A DNA stretch of 64,000 bases from Streptococcus sp. oral taxon 431 (GCF_001553685.1 NZ_CP014264.1:1310001-1374000), one strand, 5' to 3'. Numbered from the stretch's first letter, positions 30,232 through 43,500 are shown. Notes: generated by a model not told the origin, from the sequence alone. A program made the numbers and translations.

Positions 30232-31509
30232 TTAATTAATTTTTACAGTAACATTTGCTTTTGATACGATTTGATGATTGATATAAATGTCATAGTCAAT
30301 AATGGCTGACCTTCTCGTATGATGAATAATTCTAGCCTGAATTCGCAAGATATCATCGATCTGAACAGCCTGTAAAAAGTAAATCAACATCTGTTCAATG
30401 ATGAGGTTACGTCCGCTATTCACGACCAGATCCTGCGTCATATGGGTCAAAATTTCTGAAAGAACTCCATTTGCAAGGACTCCATTTTTTTCCAACATAA
30501 ATGGTTCAACCGTAATGACAACTTCATCATGGTGGTAAGATAACTTCTGACCAACCTGTTCTGAAAATGTTGGCAAAGCTGAAACTTGAGAGCGGCTCAT
30601 CTTTTCCATGACATCCCGTCTAGTAATAACACCAAGTAAAGTTTGATTACTTCTCACAACAGGTACCATTTCAAAGTCTTCAGCAATCATTCTCTGGCTA
30701 ACGTTAGCGATATTCGTCGATAAACCAGTCATGTAGACTGTCCTTGTCATGACCTTATCTATCGTTGTACCAGGTGATTTATCCCCAGCATCACGCATAG
30801 TAACTACACCAACAACGACCTGATGCTGATTGATGACAGGAAAACGGCTCGTTCTATTCTTACGAACCAAGTCTAGATAATCTTTGACAGTATCCGTTTC
30901 CTGTAGAAATCCATATTCATGACTGGTACGATAGATTTTTTCAACCGTTAAAATATCTGTCTTAATCTGAACATTAGACAAAGCTCTGTTGATCATAGTT
31001 GCAATTGTAAATGTATCATGTTTACTGCGCAATACTGGAATATTTTTTTTATTAGCATGGTTCAAAACATCTTCATGAACTTCAAATCCACCTGTTACCA
31101 AGACAGCATTTTCATTTTCTAGTGCTAATAACTGAATACGTGTTCGATCTCCTACGATAAGTAAGCCGCCATCATGAAGATATGAAAGAATATTCTTTTC
31201 AGTCATCGCTCCAATGGAGAATTTACTAAATTCTCTATCCAATCCAGCTTGACCAGCTAAAACTTCCGAGCCTGTAACTTCTGCAATTTCTGCGAACGTT
31301 AATTTCTCAATAGCTACTTTTTTTGACTTTACACGTACTGTTCCACTTCGAGGACGTGTTTCAACAAGTCCCCTATTTTCAGCTTCTTTGATAGCCCGAT
31401 ATGCCGTACCATCACTTACTCCCAGCCGATTTGAAATACTACGAACACTGACACGCTTCCCAACTGGTAATTCTTCCAAGTAGGCTAATATTTCTTGGTG
31501 TTTACTCAT
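30232..31509 (-). CDS. spxR: CBS-HotDog transcriptional regulator SpxR
   Basis: A 425-residue regulator with four modules: an N-terminal winged helix-turn-helix (about 1-60, SVRSISNRLGVSDGTAYRAI), a DRTGG-like domain (about 68-185), a CBS pair (about 190-310, with SRFPVINQHQVVVGVVT and MVPVVRSNQTLLGVITR), and a HotDog thioesterase-like domain at the C-terminus. This order is that of SpxR, reported in pneumococcus to control the pyruvate oxidase gene spxB, and of B. subtilis YtoI. CBS and HotDog domains suggest sensing of an adenylate and an acyl-CoA. Its start overlaps the upstream acetyltransferase stop by 8 bases. Confidence 0.88.
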   Translation of the reverse strand: MSKHQEILAYLEELPVGKRVSVRSISNRLGVSDGTAYRAIKEAENRGLVETRPRSGTVRVKSKKVAIEKLTFAEIAEVTGSEVLAGQAGLDREFSKFSIGAMTEKNILSYLHDGGLLIVGDRTRIQLLALENENAVLVTGGFEVHEDVLNHANKKNIPVLRSKHDTFTIATMINRALSNVQIKTDILTVEKIYRTSHEYGFLQETDTVKDYLDLVRKNRTSRFPVINQHQVVVGVVTMRDAGDKSPGTTIDKVMTRTVYMTGLSTNIANVSQRMIAEDFEMVPVVRSNQTLLGVITRRDVMEKMSRSQVSALPTFSEQVGQKLSYHHDEVVITVEPFMLEKNGVLANGVLSEILTHMTQDLVVNSGRNLIIEQMLIYFLQAVQIDDILRIQARIIHHTRRSAIIDYDIYINHQIVSKANVTVKIN

Positions 31510-32065
31510 TTAGATTTCCTTTTGTATAACGGAATTCTAGATAATCCCGCATCTTTCGGGTATAACGATCGCTACCTTTAAAACGACGATAAAGAACAAA
31601 ATCTGATTTCTCTGCTACTTTCTGACTAGCAACATTTTCTAGATGTGTCACAATCGAAAGTTGCTTCAAGGCAAACTCGTTCATAGATAAATCTCGTAAT
31701 TTGGTAACTGCTTCAGTCATATAACCCTGAGACCAATAGTCTTTCTTTAAAAAATAGCCAATTTCAGCTTCTTTCTTAATTTCATCAAGTTTTTCAAACT
31801 TGATAGCTCCAATCATTCTTTGCTCTTTTTTATCACAAATAGCCCAGATCCCCAAAGGTGATTTCATAAAATAATTGGCAAGAGCATACTGACTTTCTTC
31901 AATACTTGCTTGTGCAGGAAAGATAAATTGAAGATTTTCAGGATCTGATGCAAGTTGATGAAAATCATCTACATCTGTAAAAAAGAAGGGACGGAAATAT
32001 AAACGTTCCGTCTCATAGAAAGAAAATTTTGCTAATTTAGTCCAGATATTCATTGCAATCCTCAA
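31502..32065 (-). CDS. GNAT-family acetyltransferase (RimJ/RimL-like)
   Basis: A 187-residue N-acetyltransferase. The N-terminal YETERLYFRPFFFTDVDDFHQL and the acetyl-CoA region EIGYFLKKDYWSQGYMTEAV are typical of the RimJ/RimL subgroup, which acetylates protein N-termini or small amines. The substrate is unknown. It sits 4 bases after murA and overlaps spxR, so it is part of that operon. Confidence 0.88.
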   Translation of the reverse strand: MRIAMNIWTKLAKFSFYETERLYFRPFFFTDVDDFHQLASDPENLQFIFPAQASIEESQYALANYFMKSPLGIWAICDKKEQRMIGAIKFEKLDEIKKEAEIGYFLKKDYWSQGYMTEAVTKLRDLSMNEFALKQLSIVTHLENVASQKVAEKSDFVLYRRFKGSDRYTRKMRDYLEFRYTKGNLNE

Positions 32066-32069
32066 AGTG

Positions 32070-33329
32070 CTAATCTTCGATTAGCTCAATATCTGCTCCA
32101 AGATTACGCAATTTTTCGATAATATTCGAGTAGCCTCGAAGGATGAATTCTACATTGGTAATCTCTGTTTTTCCTTCAGCCATCAAGCCAGCAATAACCA
32201 AGGCAGCTCCAGCACGTAGGTCTGTCGCCTTAACTTTTGCACCCTGCAAAGGATTTCCACCCTTATAAAGTATGTGGTCGTTTGTTGTTGAAATATCTGC
32301 ATTCATTTTGGCTAATTCAAAAACATGGTTGACACGTTTTTCATAGATTGTATCAATCAATGTGCCACGACCTTCTGCTTTTAAAAGCAAAGGAGTAATA
32401 GGCTGTTGAAGATCTGTTGCGAAACCTGGATAAGGAGCTGTCTTGATATTAACAGCCTTTAGATTTGTTTGCTCTTCGACGAAAATACTGTCTTCAGAAA
32501 CAGTCATGTGAACACCCATTTCTTCAAGTTTAGCAATAAATCCTTCTAAATGCTCATAAAGTACATTATTAATTCGAATCCCATGACCTACTGCAGCAGC
32601 CAATGAAATATATGTACCTGCTTCGATACGGTCAGGGATGACTTGGTGACGTGTTCCATGAAGGCTATCTACACCATCAATAGTAATCATATCCGTACCT
32701 GTGCCACGAATATGAGCTCCCATATTGTTTAATAATGTAGCCACATCAATAATTTCAGGTTCGCGAGCAGCATTTTCAATAACTGTTCGACCTTTAGCTT
32801 TTACTGCTGCTAGCATCGTATTGATTGTTGCACCAACACTAACAGTATCCATATAGACATGTGCACCATGTAGACTTGATCCTTGGGTTGAGAGATTCAT
32901 ATTATCTCCCTCGTAGGTTGTCTTAGCTCCCATAGCTTCAAATGCTTTTAAATGCAAATCAATCGGACGCGGTCCTAGGTCACACCCTCCAGGCAAACCT
33001 ACAGTTGCTTCACCAAAACGACCTAAAAGACTACCATAGAAATAATAAGACGCACGCAAGCTATTAATTTTACCATAAGGTATTGGTTTATTTTGAACAC
33101 CACGAGGATCAATCTCAAGAACATCGTCATAACGCTTGACACTAGCTCCCATGATTTCCATAATCTCAATAAGACTAGCTACATCAGAGATGTCTGGAAC
33201 ACAATCCAAAATCACAACATCATCTGATAAAATAATGGCAGGAATTAAGGCAACGACACTATTTTTAGCGCCACTAATCGTAATCTCACCTTTCAATGGT
33301 CTCCCGCCGTTAATGACAATTTTTTTCAT
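32070..33329 (-). CDS. murA: UDP-N-acetylglucosamine 1-carboxyvinyltransferase MurA
   Basis: The first committed enzyme of peptidoglycan synthesis, transferring enolpyruvate from PEP to UDP-GlcNAc. The 419 residues have the EPSP-synthase-like double domain and the active-site cysteine in [14 protein letters not shown] (Cys116), so the fosfomycin target residue is intact. I start at MKKIVINGG; a GTG five codons upstream is the alternative. Low-GC Gram-positives usually have two murA copies; this one lies in the operon with a GNAT, spxR and map. Confidence 0.95.
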   Translation of the reverse strand: MKKIVINGGRPLKGEITISGAKNSVVALIPAIILSDDVVILDCVPDISDVASLIEIMEIMGASVKRYDDVLEIDPRGVQNKPIPYGKINSLRASYYFYGSLLGRFGEATVGLPGGCDLGPRPIDLHLKAFEAMGAKTTYEGDNMNLSTQGSSLHGAHVYMDTVSVGATINTMLAAVKAKGRTVIENAAREPEIIDVATLLNNMGAHIRGTGTDMITIDGVDSLHGTRHQVIPDRIEAGTYISLAAAVGHGIRINNVLYEHLEGFIAKLEEMGVHMTVSEDSIFVEEQTNLKAVNIKTAPYPGFATDLQQPITPLLLKAEGRGTLIDTIYEKRVNHVFELAKMNADISTTNDHILYKGGNPLQGAKVKATDLRAGAALVIAGLMAEGKTEITNVEFILRGYSNIIEKLRNLGADIELIED

Positions 33330-33370
33330 TTTATGCTCTTTCACTATTTATTAAGAAGGTCTCACCCTAT

Positions 33371-33399
33371 ATTATACCATATTTCTTACTAATAGCCAA
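33371..33399 (-). promoter_or_regulatory. murA operon promoter
   Basis: TTGGCT (33394-33399), a 17-base spacer, and the extended -10 TGGTATAAT (33371-33376 core), 42 bases before the ATG. Confidence 0.8.
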
Positions 33400-33471
33400 T
33401 CCTATAAAATAATTAACAAACGTCTCACACTTAATTCCACCATAAAAATCCGTTTTAGACTAATTTCCACT

Positions 33472-34251
33472 TTGGTCAGGAAAGTGGAAGTTACTTTGAG
33501 AAATTACCCTCAAGATTTTGACAATCTCAATATCATCACAGTTCTGGAAGGTAGAACACAATCTATCATCCGAAATCATTTTCTTAAATATGAGAGTTCT
33601 GTCCGAAGTCGCGTCAAAATCATTACTATGGATATGTTTAGCCCTTATTATGACTTGACTAGACAACTTCGCTTTCGAATTTCTAGGCTCAGGCTGAAAC
33701 AGTCTACGAGACTGTTTCACTCCCAAACGCTAAAATCGTTCTGGATCGCTTTCACATTGTACAACATCTAAGCCGTGCTATGAGTCGTGTGCGTGTACAA
33801 ATTATGAATCAATCAGGATAGTCGTAAACTGAGTGATAAACATTTTTATCGCCCTACTTTTCGTATGCATTTAACCAATAAGGAAATCCTAAACAAGCTT
33901 TTGAGCTATTCCGAAGACTTGAAACACCACTATCATCTCTATCAACTCTTGCTTTTCCACTTTCAGAATAAGGAGCCGAAGAAATTCTTTGGACTCATTG
34001 AGGACAATCTAAAGCTGGTTCATCCTCTTTTTCAGACTGTCTTGAAAACATTTCTAAAGGACAAAGAGAAAATTGTCAACGCTCTTCAACTACCCTATTC
34101 TAACGCCAAACTGGAAGCCACTAATAATCTAATCAAACTTATTAAACGCAATGCCTTTGGTTTTCAGAACTTTGAAAACTTCAAAAAACGCATTTTTATC
34201 GCTCTGAACATCAAAAAAGAAAGGACGAAATTTGTCCTTTCTCGAGATTAG
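33472..34251 (+). pseudogene. ISL3-family (IS1167-like) transposase remnant
   Basis: Debris of one transposase in two open pieces. The first (33472-33771) contains VRSRVKIITMDMFSPYYDLT, the DDE region of ISL3/IS1167. The second (33865-34251) is the C-terminal part, ending EATNNLIKLIKRNAFGFQNF and FIALNIKKERTKFVLSR. The N-terminal third is missing. After YYDLTRQL an insert of about 45 bases breaks the frame, then KIVLDRFHIVQHLSRAM continues in another frame, and about 30 residues are lost before the second piece. It cannot encode an active enzyme. Confidence 0.82.
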
Positions 34252-34339
34252 CTTTTCTTCAACCCACTACAGTTGACAAAAAATACCAGATGAGGTGTTT
34301 TTTAGCGTGCCCTTTTATGGATCAATAAGTGGTAAAAAT

Positions 34340-34382
34340 AAGACAGTAACCTCAGAATAGCTACTGTCTTATCTCTTTTTTT
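34340..34382. terminator. Bidirectional terminator-like hairpin between IS remnant and zmpB
   Basis: AAGACAGTA pairs with TACTGTCTT; plus-strand tail ATCTCTTTTTTT, minus-strand tail TTTTTACC. It lies in the 206-base spacer downstream of zmpB (34252-34457), which otherwise shows nothing coding. Confidence 0.7.
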
Positions 34383-34457
34383 ACTTAAGGCCCTTGATAT
34401 ACTTGACAAATGGTAGAAAAGAGCCACTTTTCAGAGGGAGCAAAAAACTTGTCCCTT

Positions 34458-37400
34458 TTATATTTTAAACAATGGATTTAAGAAACCATCTGTGTTTTGT
34501 AATAATTTCTTATAAACTTTCCACTTGAGGCCTTCGGTATGCTTGAAACCACCTTCTTTCAAGTCTTTCTCAACAGCAGTGTTAAATAAGTTTTGAAGTT
34601 GAGCGTAAGTTGAAATCTTAGAACCGTCTACTTCAATCTCAACAAAGCCTTTCTGTGCTTTCGCATACACTTCATGATACCAATGTTTCTTCCACTCTTC
34701 GAGGTTTTGGAATTGATTATTAGAAACTTTCTTGATAATGAAATCATCACCTAAAAGCCCTTTATTTTCTCTGTTGGCATCACCTTTTAACTTGTTAGAA
34801 ACATAAGGGATAAAGCCATTCTCATAACCATAGTAACCCCACATACGGAAAGTATTGTGTTTAAAGGAAATAGAACCTACGGTGCTTCGACTCGTATTCC
34901 CGCCAAAGATACCTGCCATCATATTGACCGTTTGATAAGCACTATCAAAACCTTCCGTACGGAAGCGACCGTTATTTGGCATACCATGAAGAGTTACAAA
35001 GTTATTATCTACCAACTTGTCAATGCTATCAATTGGTAATTTCTTCTCTTCTTCCGTCAAATCACGTAATTTGTCCCACTGGTGTGGTTCTCCAATTAAA
35101 CGATTTCTATCCGCATTTGTACGCCACTCTTTATCCATCTTCTTGAACCACTTAGAGTTATCAGATAACTTCTGCTTAATAACGGCAGTAGCTTCTAAGT
35201 AATCTAACATCATCATAGACTCATTGTAGTTTTTCATATAACTATCAATCTTGTCTCGACTGTCTAACTTAGCTGGATCATAATTGTAGTACTGCTCACC
35301 ATCATTTTTACGCTCATAAGCCATGTTGATACCCAGAGCTTTATACTCACTATTCGGAGTAGATTTATCAGGGGTTTGTAACATACCTTGAGCAAAGGCT
35401 TCTAAGTCAGTACCTTCACGATGCCAATCTCCACCATAGTAAGCCATACGGTCGTTTATGTGAGTTGTTTCATGTGTAAAGGCTGAAATACCAAACTGAC
35501 TAATCATGTCAGTTACCATGAAGTAAACCTGATCATCTTTCCATGGACGTTCATAAATTTTTGCCATCGCTCCCATCGCTCCGTTAACTTGATGCCAACG
35601 ATCAGTTGGGCCAAATAGCTCACGAATAGGAGTTGCAACCTTGCCATCTGAACCATAACCACGGCGACTAGCATTCTTAATACCGCTATAATTTTGATTA
35701 TCCCAAACAGGCGTTGGTACGGAGTTTTGACTCTTCAAGAGCTGATTACGAACTTTTGGTAAAGCTAAACGAGACCAAAAGTCTAAATATCTTTGTTGAG
35801 CTTTCGCTACTTTGTTTATCTCCTCTTTGAAAGCATTTCGTTCTTCTTCCGTATTCTTCCCATATTTTTCAAAAGAACTGAATGCCAACGTGTTGTAAGT
35901 AGAAATGACAAAAATATGTGCTTTCTTCAAGTTGAGTAACGGTAAAATCATGCGACTATGCACGTCATTGTTCAAACCGTCATAGATACGATGGCGCTTG
36001 TCTTTGAAATCCTCTGTAGTCGTCTCAGGCTCAGAAACATAAACGTTCTTTGCAGCATGAATAAACCAGTCATTTAAGTCGGTGTACTTAGTGAATAAAC
36101 GCATGTTATAGCCTAACAAGCCATTTAATTCACCTTTTCCAATAGTACCACCAATAACTTCACGATAAGCTTCTAAACTTCTATCTCCTTTTAAATTCTT
36201 TTCTGCTGAACCTATACGAATCAAGAAATCTAAAATACTTGGTGTTTTACCATAAAAGTCTGGTTTAAACATCATCAAATGCTTAAAGTTCAAGCCATCA
36301 TAGTCGATACCATAATAACGATTTAGATAAGTCAAGGCTAATATAATCTTAGCTTTATTATCTTCAACTTTCTTGAGAAGCGCCTTCTCAGCCACTTCAT
36401 CACTGTTCAGTTGATGGTCTTCATTTTCTAACAAGGACTTCACTAACTTATCTAACGTCTCTCTAACCTCAGCGAAGCTTTCTTCTAGGTATAGAGATGA
36501 AGGGTTATTTGTAATAGCTTTAACCTCAGCAGAGTCTAAAGCAACAGAACTCAACTTCTCTTTAACTTTCGTAATCAAGGAATCTCTGTTCTTATAAACC
36601 ATATTAGGAGTGTAAACTACACCTAAACCATCTACATTATATTCTTTGACTTGTTTTACCTTAGAGTCCGAAACCGCAGATACCCCAAATTCTTCTTTGG
36701 TTCCATCGGCATAGTGAATCATGATTTTATCCACACTTGATAAATCAGTGACAAATTGCCCTGCTTTCATACCTGTTACAGACAGAACAGTTTTCTTAAC
36801 AAGATTGGAATCATCTGTTAACTTATTCCCTTGGTTTATAATCCACTCTTTGTTATAAAATGGTTGCAGTTTTTCCAAGTTTCGATAAGCTAGGTTTCTT
36901 GTTTCTTGGTAGTCCTGAATCGCTTTATATTCAGAATCTCTATCAACAATACGATTTAACTTGTTTACAACTGGATCTTGAATAGCGAAGGTATTCGCAG
37001 TAATCCCCATATTAGCGATTTTGGCGTCTGCTTCGGCTTGAGAGATACCAGTAATACGATTTGAATGCTTGTAGGAAGATAAACCACTTGCAACACCATT
37101 TACATAATTTACACGTTTGATATTATCTAATCCAAAATATTGGTCATTATCATTCAAGGCTGATGAACCATAGACAATTTCACCATTATTTACTTTAAGC
37201 ATTGTTACGACGTCTTCAATAACCCCCCAGTTAAAGTTGTTATGAATTACAGCTCCACTTTCGCCATGCTGAATCAAATTCATAGTACCTTTTATTACAG
37301 CATTTCGGAGAAATCCTTTTTTACCTACTGTCATCGAGTCAATACCATGATCTAGTTTACCAATTAAACCACCATATTTAGATTTATTGGCACTAATCTT

Positions 37401-40400
37401 AGCATCAACGTAAGCTTTATCAACGTTACTTATCCAACTTTCGCTGACAAGTCCACCAGACCACCAGCCTTTATCTCCAAGACTGTTAATCTTGCCAATA
37501 AAAGCTACATTGCGCATATTAGCTTCATCTAACTTATTAACAGCACCGGTTACATCGTTATTTCCTGTTACTGAACCTACTACTTTGATATTCTCAAGTG
37601 TAGACTTCTTAAACATATTACCAATAGGTGCAACTTTATCAGCCCAAGGCATATTGATATTTACATTACCTAAGTTAAAGTTTTTGAGTGTAGCACCTTC
37701 AGCCTCATTAAACAAAGGTCTTTCTAAGTTATGAATCGTGTACTGATGATTCTCTACACTTGATAAAGTACCTCTAAACTTAGCCATAACATAAGCTTTA
37801 CCTGCTGGCTTAACGTTAACTGCATTCAAATCTGCACCAAGTTTAAACTCACCGGTAGGATTTGCTTGCATGTCTTTTGCTAAATCATGGAAGTTGTAAT
37901 AAACCTTATCCTCGGTAGCCCTCGGTTTTTCAAGATAATAAGTGTAAGTATCTCTTAACTTACCGTCTTTATCACGTTGAACTAAGTCAGGTGCTTTTGC
38001 CGTTATCTTGTAAAGCTGCTTACCTTCCTCAATGACCTCTTCAATCTTATCAATTGCTAAACGAGTCACTTTGTTTTCTCTGGAGGTTACTTTTAAGTAA
38101 TAGTTGTTAAAATCACTTGGAAGAGAAGTTAAATAACTACTATCGCTTTCGATACCGCTCTTATCTACTTGTATTAGACTTGTGTTTGCAATATCTTTCA
38201 ACTCAACTTTCTTTAAATCTAAGCGTAAAGGTTTATCTTCCAAAGTCGATACTTCTGCACCCTTACCTACATCATAAGTCATAGTGGTTGAAATCGTATA
38301 ATCTTTGTAATAGTCTAAGTTCTCTAATACTTGAGATAAGTTATCGGTTTTTAAATCAAGCGTTTTTACAATTTTTCCACCTTCTTTGATAGTCGCTACA
38401 ATGCGTGTAATTGTAGCATTGTCTTGATTTTCTAGATTGTAGTTAATTGTAGCAGACTTAGCTAAAACATCCTTAGATACAGTGGTCAGAGTCAAAACAG
38501 GAGCCGTTTTTTCTTTGAGCTTTTCTTTGGTACCTTTTACAAGAATTTCAGGCTTCATTTCTTTCAAAATAGTTACTGTTTCAACTGGGTCACTGATTTT
38601 TTTGCCATGTAACTCTTCATAGCTAGTAACAATTTGACGTTCGCCATCCTCACCAACTTGTTTAATAGAATCATCACCTATAAATTTGCTAGAATCAGAT
38701 TCTTCTGTGATAGTTTTAGGAATAGTCTCTGTACGAATATCAGTATGTAAAGCAGGAAGCTCTTCTCTCTCTGGAGCAACGTCAGGAACTGTAGCTAGTG
38801 GATCGGTATACTCTGAGATTTCAATAACCGGCGGATCAATTAAGTTTCCTGTTTCATCTACTCCTGTTGTACCTACAGATTCCGTGTATTCTGACTTCTC
38901 GGACTTGGGTGCTTCGTCTGGAACTGTGCCTACCGGTTCAGTGTATGCTGGTTTTTCATGAACTTCTGGCTCACCTTTTTCAGTCACAACAGCTTCGGGT
39001 AATGCCGGTTGAACTTCCGGTTCGCCTTTGTCAGTCACAACAGCTTCGGGTAATGCCGGTTGAACTTCTGGTTTTCCTTTATCAGTCACAACAGCTTCGG
39101 GTAATGCTGGTTGAACTTCCGGTTCGCCTTTGTCAGTTACAACAGCTTCTGGTAAGGCTGGTTGAACTTCCGGTTCGCCTTTGTCAGTTACAACAGCTTC
39201 TGGTAATGCTGGTTGAACTTCCGGTTCGCCTTTGTCAGTCACAACAGCTTCGGGTAATGCCGGTTGAACTTCCGGTTCCACTTTATCAGTTACAACAGCT
39301 TCGGGTAACGCTGGTTGAACTTCCGGTTCACCTTTATCAGTTACAACAGCTTCGGGTAACGCTGGTTGAACTTCCGGTTCACCTTTATCAGTTACAACAG
39401 CTTCGGGTAATGCCGGTTGAACTTCCGGTTCGCCTTTGTCAATCACAACAGCTTCGGGTAACGCTGGTTGAACTTCCGGTTCGCCTTTGTCAGTCACAAC
39501 AGCTTCGGGTAATGCCGGTTGAACTTCCGGCTCGCCTTTGTCAGTCACAATAGCTTCCGGCAACGCTGGTTGAACTTCAGGTTCTACAAGGTTTGTACCT
39601 ATTGGTTGCGTATAGTCAGGCTTCTCATACTTAGGAGCATCGTCTGGGACTGTGCCTACTGGTGCAGTGTACTCTGGTTTCTCTGATTTAGGTGCTTCGT
39701 CAGGCACTGTACCCACTGGTTTAGTGTATTCTGGTTTCTCAGCTTTAGGTGCTTCGTCAGGCACTGTGCCAACTGGTTTAGTATATTCTGGTTTGTCTGC
39801 TTTAGGTGCTTCGTCAGGAACCATCCCCACAGGTTGAGTGTATCCTGGTTTTTCATGAACTTCGGGCTCAACCAGATTACCACCAACTGGTGCTGTATGT
39901 TCTGGTTTTTCTGCTTTAGGCGCTTCATTAGGGATACTTTGAATTTCAGATACTGGAACATTTTTTGTCCCCTCAGCTTTATGTTGAATTTCTGAGATTG
40001 CATCATCATCAAGAGGTAAGTATCCAATATAACGATATCCAGCAATTTGAACTACTCCTTCATTACTTGGAGCTTTCAAAGGATTGCTTATATCGAGAGC
40101 TTGCATACTAGAAAGACTAATCAGTCCGATAGTAGTAACTAAGAACAAACTACTAACTTTTTTCTTTTTATGAACCAAAAGGACTAAACTACCAACAGCT
40201 AATAGCCCTAAAGCTGTAAGCACAGAAGTCGATGAACCTGTTGCAGGAAGAGCTTCCTGCTGATAAATAAGAGCATAAGTTACCTCATTATCAGTAGGAA
40301 TTCCTGCTTGAATCTTTCTTTGTTCTTCCTTTGTAAGAGCGCTTTTTTCAATGTAATGATAGGTAGAAGCATGAATGACTGACGGTGCAACTAAGATACT

Positions 40401-40472
40401 TCCGAGTAAAACTGAACCAACAATCCCACAGATTTTTCGGATTGAAAACCGTTCTTTTTTAAATAATGACAA
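34458..40472 (-). CDS. zmpB: ZmpB-like M26 zinc metalloprotease, wall-anchored
   Basis: A 2004-residue surface protease. The N-terminus ([10 protein letters not shown] signal, LPATG at 75-79, a hydrophobic segment and KKKK) has the sortase motif unusually close to the N-terminus, as in all streptococcal M26 enzymes. Then come [16 protein letters not shown] repeats, twelve copies of a 17-residue repeat, a G5 domain (about 625-660), the M26 N-terminal beta domain and the protease with HETTH at 1667-1671 and the third ligand Glu about 20 residues on (DLEAFAQG). Signal and catalytic regions resemble pneumococcal ZmpB as remembered. The start is TTG, with AGAAGG about 10 bases upstream. It is only 41 bases downstream of iga, with no terminator between. 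Confidence 0.9.
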   Translation of the reverse strand: MSLFKKERFSIRKICGIVGSVLLGSILVAPSVIHASTYHYIEKSALTKEEQRKIQAGIPTDNEVTYALIYQQEALPATGSSTSVLTALGLLAVGSLVLLVHKKKKVSSLFLVTTIGLISLSSMQALDISNPLKAPSNEGVVQIAGYRYIGYLPLDDDAISEIQHKAEGTKNVPVSEIQSIPNEAPKAEKPEHTAPVGGNLVEPEVHEKPGYTQPVGMVPDEAPKADKPEYTKPVGTVPDEAPKAEKPEYTKPVGTVPDEAPKSEKPEYTAPVGTVPDDAPKYEKPDYTQPIGTNLVEPEVQPALPEAIVTDKGEPEVQPALPEAVVTDKGEPEVQPALPEAVVIDKGEPEVQPALPEAVVTDKGEPEVQPALPEAVVTDKGEPEVQPALPEAVVTDKVEPEVQPALPEAVVTDKGEPEVQPALPEAVVTDKGEPEVQPALPEAVVTDKGEPEVQPALPEAVVTDKGKPEVQPALPEAVVTDKGEPEVQPALPEAVVTEKGEPEVHEKPAYTEPVGTVPDEAPKSEKSEYTESVGTTGVDETGNLIDPPVIEISEYTDPLATVPDVAPEREELPALHTDIRTETIPKTITEESDSSKFIGDDSIKQVGEDGERQIVTSYEELHGKKISDPVETVTILKEMKPEILVKGTKEKLKEKTAPVLTLTTVSKDVLAKSATINYNLENQDNATITRIVATIKEGGKIVKTLDLKTDNLSQVLENLDYYKDYTISTTMTYDVGKGAEVSTLEDKPLRLDLKKVELKDIANTSLIQVDKSGIESDSSYLTSLPSDFNNYYLKVTSRENKVTRLAIDKIEEVIEEGKQLYKITAKAPDLVQRDKDGKLRDTYTYYLEKPRATEDKVYYNFHDLAKDMQANPTGEFKLGADLNAVNVKPAGKAYVMAKFRGTLSSVENHQYTIHNLERPLFNEAEGATLKNFNLGNVNINMPWADKVAPIGNMFKKSTLENIKVVGSVTGNNDVTGAVNKLDEANMRNVAFIGKINSLGDKGWWSGGLVSESWISNVDKAYVDAKISANKSKYGGLIGKLDHGIDSMTVGKKGFLRNAVIKGTMNLIQHGESGAVIHNNFNWGVIEDVVTMLKVNNGEIVYGSSALNDNDQYFGLDNIKRVNYVNGVASGLSSYKHSNRITGISQAEADAKIANMGITANTFAIQDPVVNKLNRIVDRDSEYKAIQDYQETRNLAYRNLEKLQPFYNKEWIINQGNKLTDDSNLVKKTVLSVTGMKAGQFVTDLSSVDKIMIHYADGTKEEFGVSAVSDSKVKQVKEYNVDGLGVVYTPNMVYKNRDSLITKVKEKLSSVALDSAEVKAITNNPSSLYLEESFAEVRETLDKLVKSLLENEDHQLNSDEVAEKALLKKVEDNKAKIILALTYLNRYYGIDYDGLNFKHLMMFKPDFYGKTPSILDFLIRIGSAEKNLKGDRSLEAYREVIGGTIGKGELNGLLGYNMRLFTKYTDLNDWFIHAAKNVYVSEPETTTEDFKDKRHRIYDGLNNDVHSRMILPLLNLKKAHIFVISTYNTLAFSSFEKYGKNTEEERNAFKEEINKVAKAQQRYLDFWSRLALPKVRNQLLKSQNSVPTPVWDNQNYSGIKNASRRGYGSDGKVATPIRELFGPTDRWHQVNGAMGAMAKIYERPWKDDQVYFMVTDMISQFGISAFTHETTHINDRMAYYGGDWHREGTDLEAFAQGMLQTPDKSTPNSEYKALGINMAYERKNDGEQYYNYDPAKLDSRDKIDSYMKNYNESMMMLDYLEATAVIKQKLSDNSKWFKKMDKEWRTNADRNRLIGEPHQWDKLRDLTEEEKKLPIDSIDKLVDNNFVTLHGMPNNGRFRTEGFDSAYQTVNMMAGIFGGNTSRSTVGSISFKHNTFRMWGYYGYENGFIPYVSNKLKGDANRENKGLLGDDFIIKKVSNNQFQNLEEWKKHWYHEVYAKAQKGFVEIEVDGSKISTYAQLQNLFNTAVEKDLKEGGFKHTEGLKWKVYKKLLQNTDGFLNPLFKI
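38969..39584 (-). repeat. Twelve 51-bp in-frame repeats in zmpB
   Basis: Each unit encodes [17 protein letters not shown]. Twelve units follow without interruption; the few substitutions are I for V in the first, I for T in the third, V for G in the sixth, K for E in the eleventh and E for D in the twelfth. This homogeneity implies recent expansion. The repeat is acidic and proline-rich and probably forms an extended stalk. Confidence 0.93.
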
Positions 40473-40513
40473 GCGTAATCACCTTCTTTAATTTTATTTC
40501 CTAATAGTAAACA

Positions 40514-43500
40514 CTATTTTTTATTTTCAAAAATTGAACTTCTAAAATCATCAGTTTGATTTAGATAGGCCTTAAACACTGCTCTCTTTAACTTATGAAC
40601 TGCACTATCATATTCTGGATTATAGTTGTCCCAAGAATAACGATTCTCATCTGCATCCTTACGGACAGCTTCGTCCATTAATCGCTGCAGTTCTTCTACA
40701 CTATGAATCGTCTTTCTTGCAAAACTTGCCCAAGATTTAGTTGGATCGTTGAAGGTCACCTTTTTCAAGTTTCCAAACTGACCCACCCGTTCTTGGTACA
40801 TAGCTGTCTTAAATTCTGCCCAAGTTTTATACTTACCTTCAAATACCTTTTCCAAAACAAGATCATCTGTCACCAATCCTCGTTCTTTACCATAAAGATT
40901 GATAGTTTTCCCTTGTTGTTTAGCAACTTCCTCGTATTGGTTTGAGATATAAGGTACCATTCCATCCTTAAAACCTTTGGCAGCCAAAAGTTCATAAGCT
41001 ATCCTACGTCCCATCAAATCACCCGGAGTTCCCTTACTGCTCAGAGCCGAATAGATTGGGGCGAAGAGTTTAATCGTATAGTAACCGTTTCTTTCATATT
41101 CCCCAGACTTATATTCACGAGCTGACAAGATATTATTTTTAATTAAACTATCAAAGGTAGTCAATTTTTTGGCATCTTCTTCTGTCAGATTTTGTACAAC
41201 GTTAGTAGCGTAAACCTCATTTCCATCTGCAGGATCTTTCACGTATTTATTCTCGATTTTTCTCAGAGCCGTCATTTTCTGATAAGCATCTAACTGTTTC
41301 ACAATAGATTGCCCTTCGAGATATTCCAACATGTAAACGACATCAAACATATTGTGGACGTAGTTCTGAAGATCTGCTGCGTCATTAAATCTTGTAGTTG
41401 GATCAAGTACTTGCAATCGCTGGCCTTCTGTACTATCTGATGTTTTATGTTTCAAGATAGAGTTGATGGTAATGGTTGCATCACTTGGTTGATCAGGAGC
41501 TTGCAATAAGCCTTTTGCGAAGAACTCCGGTCCTAAGCCACTTCTTCGACCATAGCCACCAAGGTAAATATCCTGATCTGAATCATGTGTCATCTCATGG
41601 GTATAGGTGATAGCTCCATCCTTATCTAACATACGATAGGACATATAGTAAACGCCATCTCCAGTTGCATAAGCACCATGGTGATTGTGAACTACTTTAT
41701 TCCCCACTGGACCAAAGAAATTCTTCATCGCCGGATTGGTACTATCAAACTGAGCCTCAACTGTAGCTTTTCCAGATGTTGTATCATCTCCAAACTTATA
41801 GGCATCATAAAGTAAAATTGTACGATAGAGCTTTTCACGTCCTTCTTTATCTAAAATACGATACCAATAATCATAGTGATCTCGCTGACGTTTGGCTGTT
41901 TCACGCGCATTATCTTCAACAAACTTATTGAGTTCATCTCCAGCCTTATAATCGCTGTTGCGGTAGCGATCGTAAGCGCCAAATCCTAGGCTAGACAAGG
42001 TTGAGATGACAAATACAGATCTTTCTGGCAAGGTAAGGAGAGGCAAGACCATATTGCGATATTTCCAAGTACTACTAGTAATTCTGTCATAAACACCGAT
42101 AGAATACTTAGTCCCTGCTTGCTCTTGCTTGGCTTTGACCTCTGCAATAGTGGATTTTTCTTCGACAATGAAAGCTTTGGTCTGTTTTTTAAACCAGTCA
42201 TTATTGCTAGTGTTTGGTAAAAAGACTTTTCGGTAATTTTCTAGCGTGCTAAACAAATCTGTCGTTCCATGATGGCTGGCAAGACTGATAGCATAAGTAT
42301 CGACATTGTTTTTAGCAAGAAGATTGTTAAAGCCAGATTTACCTAACTCAATCAGAGTATCTAATGGTGAAGTATTTCCTTTACCAAAGAAGTCTGGACG
42401 ATACATCACCAGGTCTTTGACATTCACTTGACCATAGCTAAAGTTATACCAACGTTCTAAATAAGTTAAACCGAGTAGCAAGGCTTCCTTATTGTTCTTG
42501 ATTTTATCTACAAGATAGCCTCTGGTAACTGGGTTGTCACCAGCAAGTCCAGCATCTGCTGACAAGAGTTTTTTCAAACTGTTTGCCAAATTTTGTTTTG
42601 TTTTGACGAACTGGTCTTCCAGATAGAGCTCAGTTTGCTTGACATCTGGAGAAATTCCGAGTGTCTTTCTGATGGCATCCGACTTATAGTCAACCTTTTG
42701 TAAGTCAGGTAAGACTTGCTTAATGATAGAGTCTTGGTCATACAAGAATTGATTTGGAGTGTAGAGGAGTCCTGTATCCCCTAAACTATATTCTGCTAGC
42801 TTGGCAAAATCAGTCTGGTACTTGAGATCGAGCTTCTCAGATGAATGGTCCTGATAGTGAAGCAAGAGTTTATTTGCAGTCTGTTTGTTAGAAACAATAT
42901 CTGTGATTACTTGGTCATCCTTCATCATAACTGCGGACAAGAGTTCTTTTTGATATAAGAGACTGTTCTCCTTAACCAGGTTTCCGTATTTCACGATGGT
43001 CGCCTTGTTATAGAAAGGTAACAATTTTTCAATGTTCTTATAAACCAAAGCACGGTTAGCTTGATAATGGGCTACCTTAGAAAAATCACTTTCTTTACTA
43101 CCACTTGTTGAAAGGGGCTCCATTGTTGGAGGAGTGAGAGGATTGATTTCTGCTTTTTTATTAGTCACTTCAGAAGCATCTAACATTGTTCCTCTTTCTT
43201 CAAAGGATTCTTTGCTGACGACTTCATCCCTAACCAAGGTGACATTGTATACTCTGTTCGCCTTGCTGCTGAATGTGTCCTTCACCTTCATGTCATTATA
43301 GTGGTAACCGGTAATGGCATTTCCGTTGGTTACATTGACATCACTGAGAACATTGGTCAAGCTTCCAGCATGCCGTTCCTCACCAGAAGTTCGATCCCAC
43401 AAATATCCAGCCACACCCGCAACTCTACCAAAGTGCTTGACATTGTTGATATCACCTTCAGCATAGCTATCCTGTATATGCGCATCTTGATCTACTAGAC

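Noticed and set aside
32960..33010. Possible fosfomycin-insensitive MurA
   Set aside because: The active-site Cys116 is present in [10 protein letters not shown].
38867..39553. A 228-codon plus-strand open frame rich in [17 protein letters not shown] repeats
   Set aside because: It is the antisense shadow of the 51-bp repeats in zmpB; the absence of stops follows from the repeat unit. The shorter plus-strand frames over the iga repeats (44773-45555) are rejected for the same reason.
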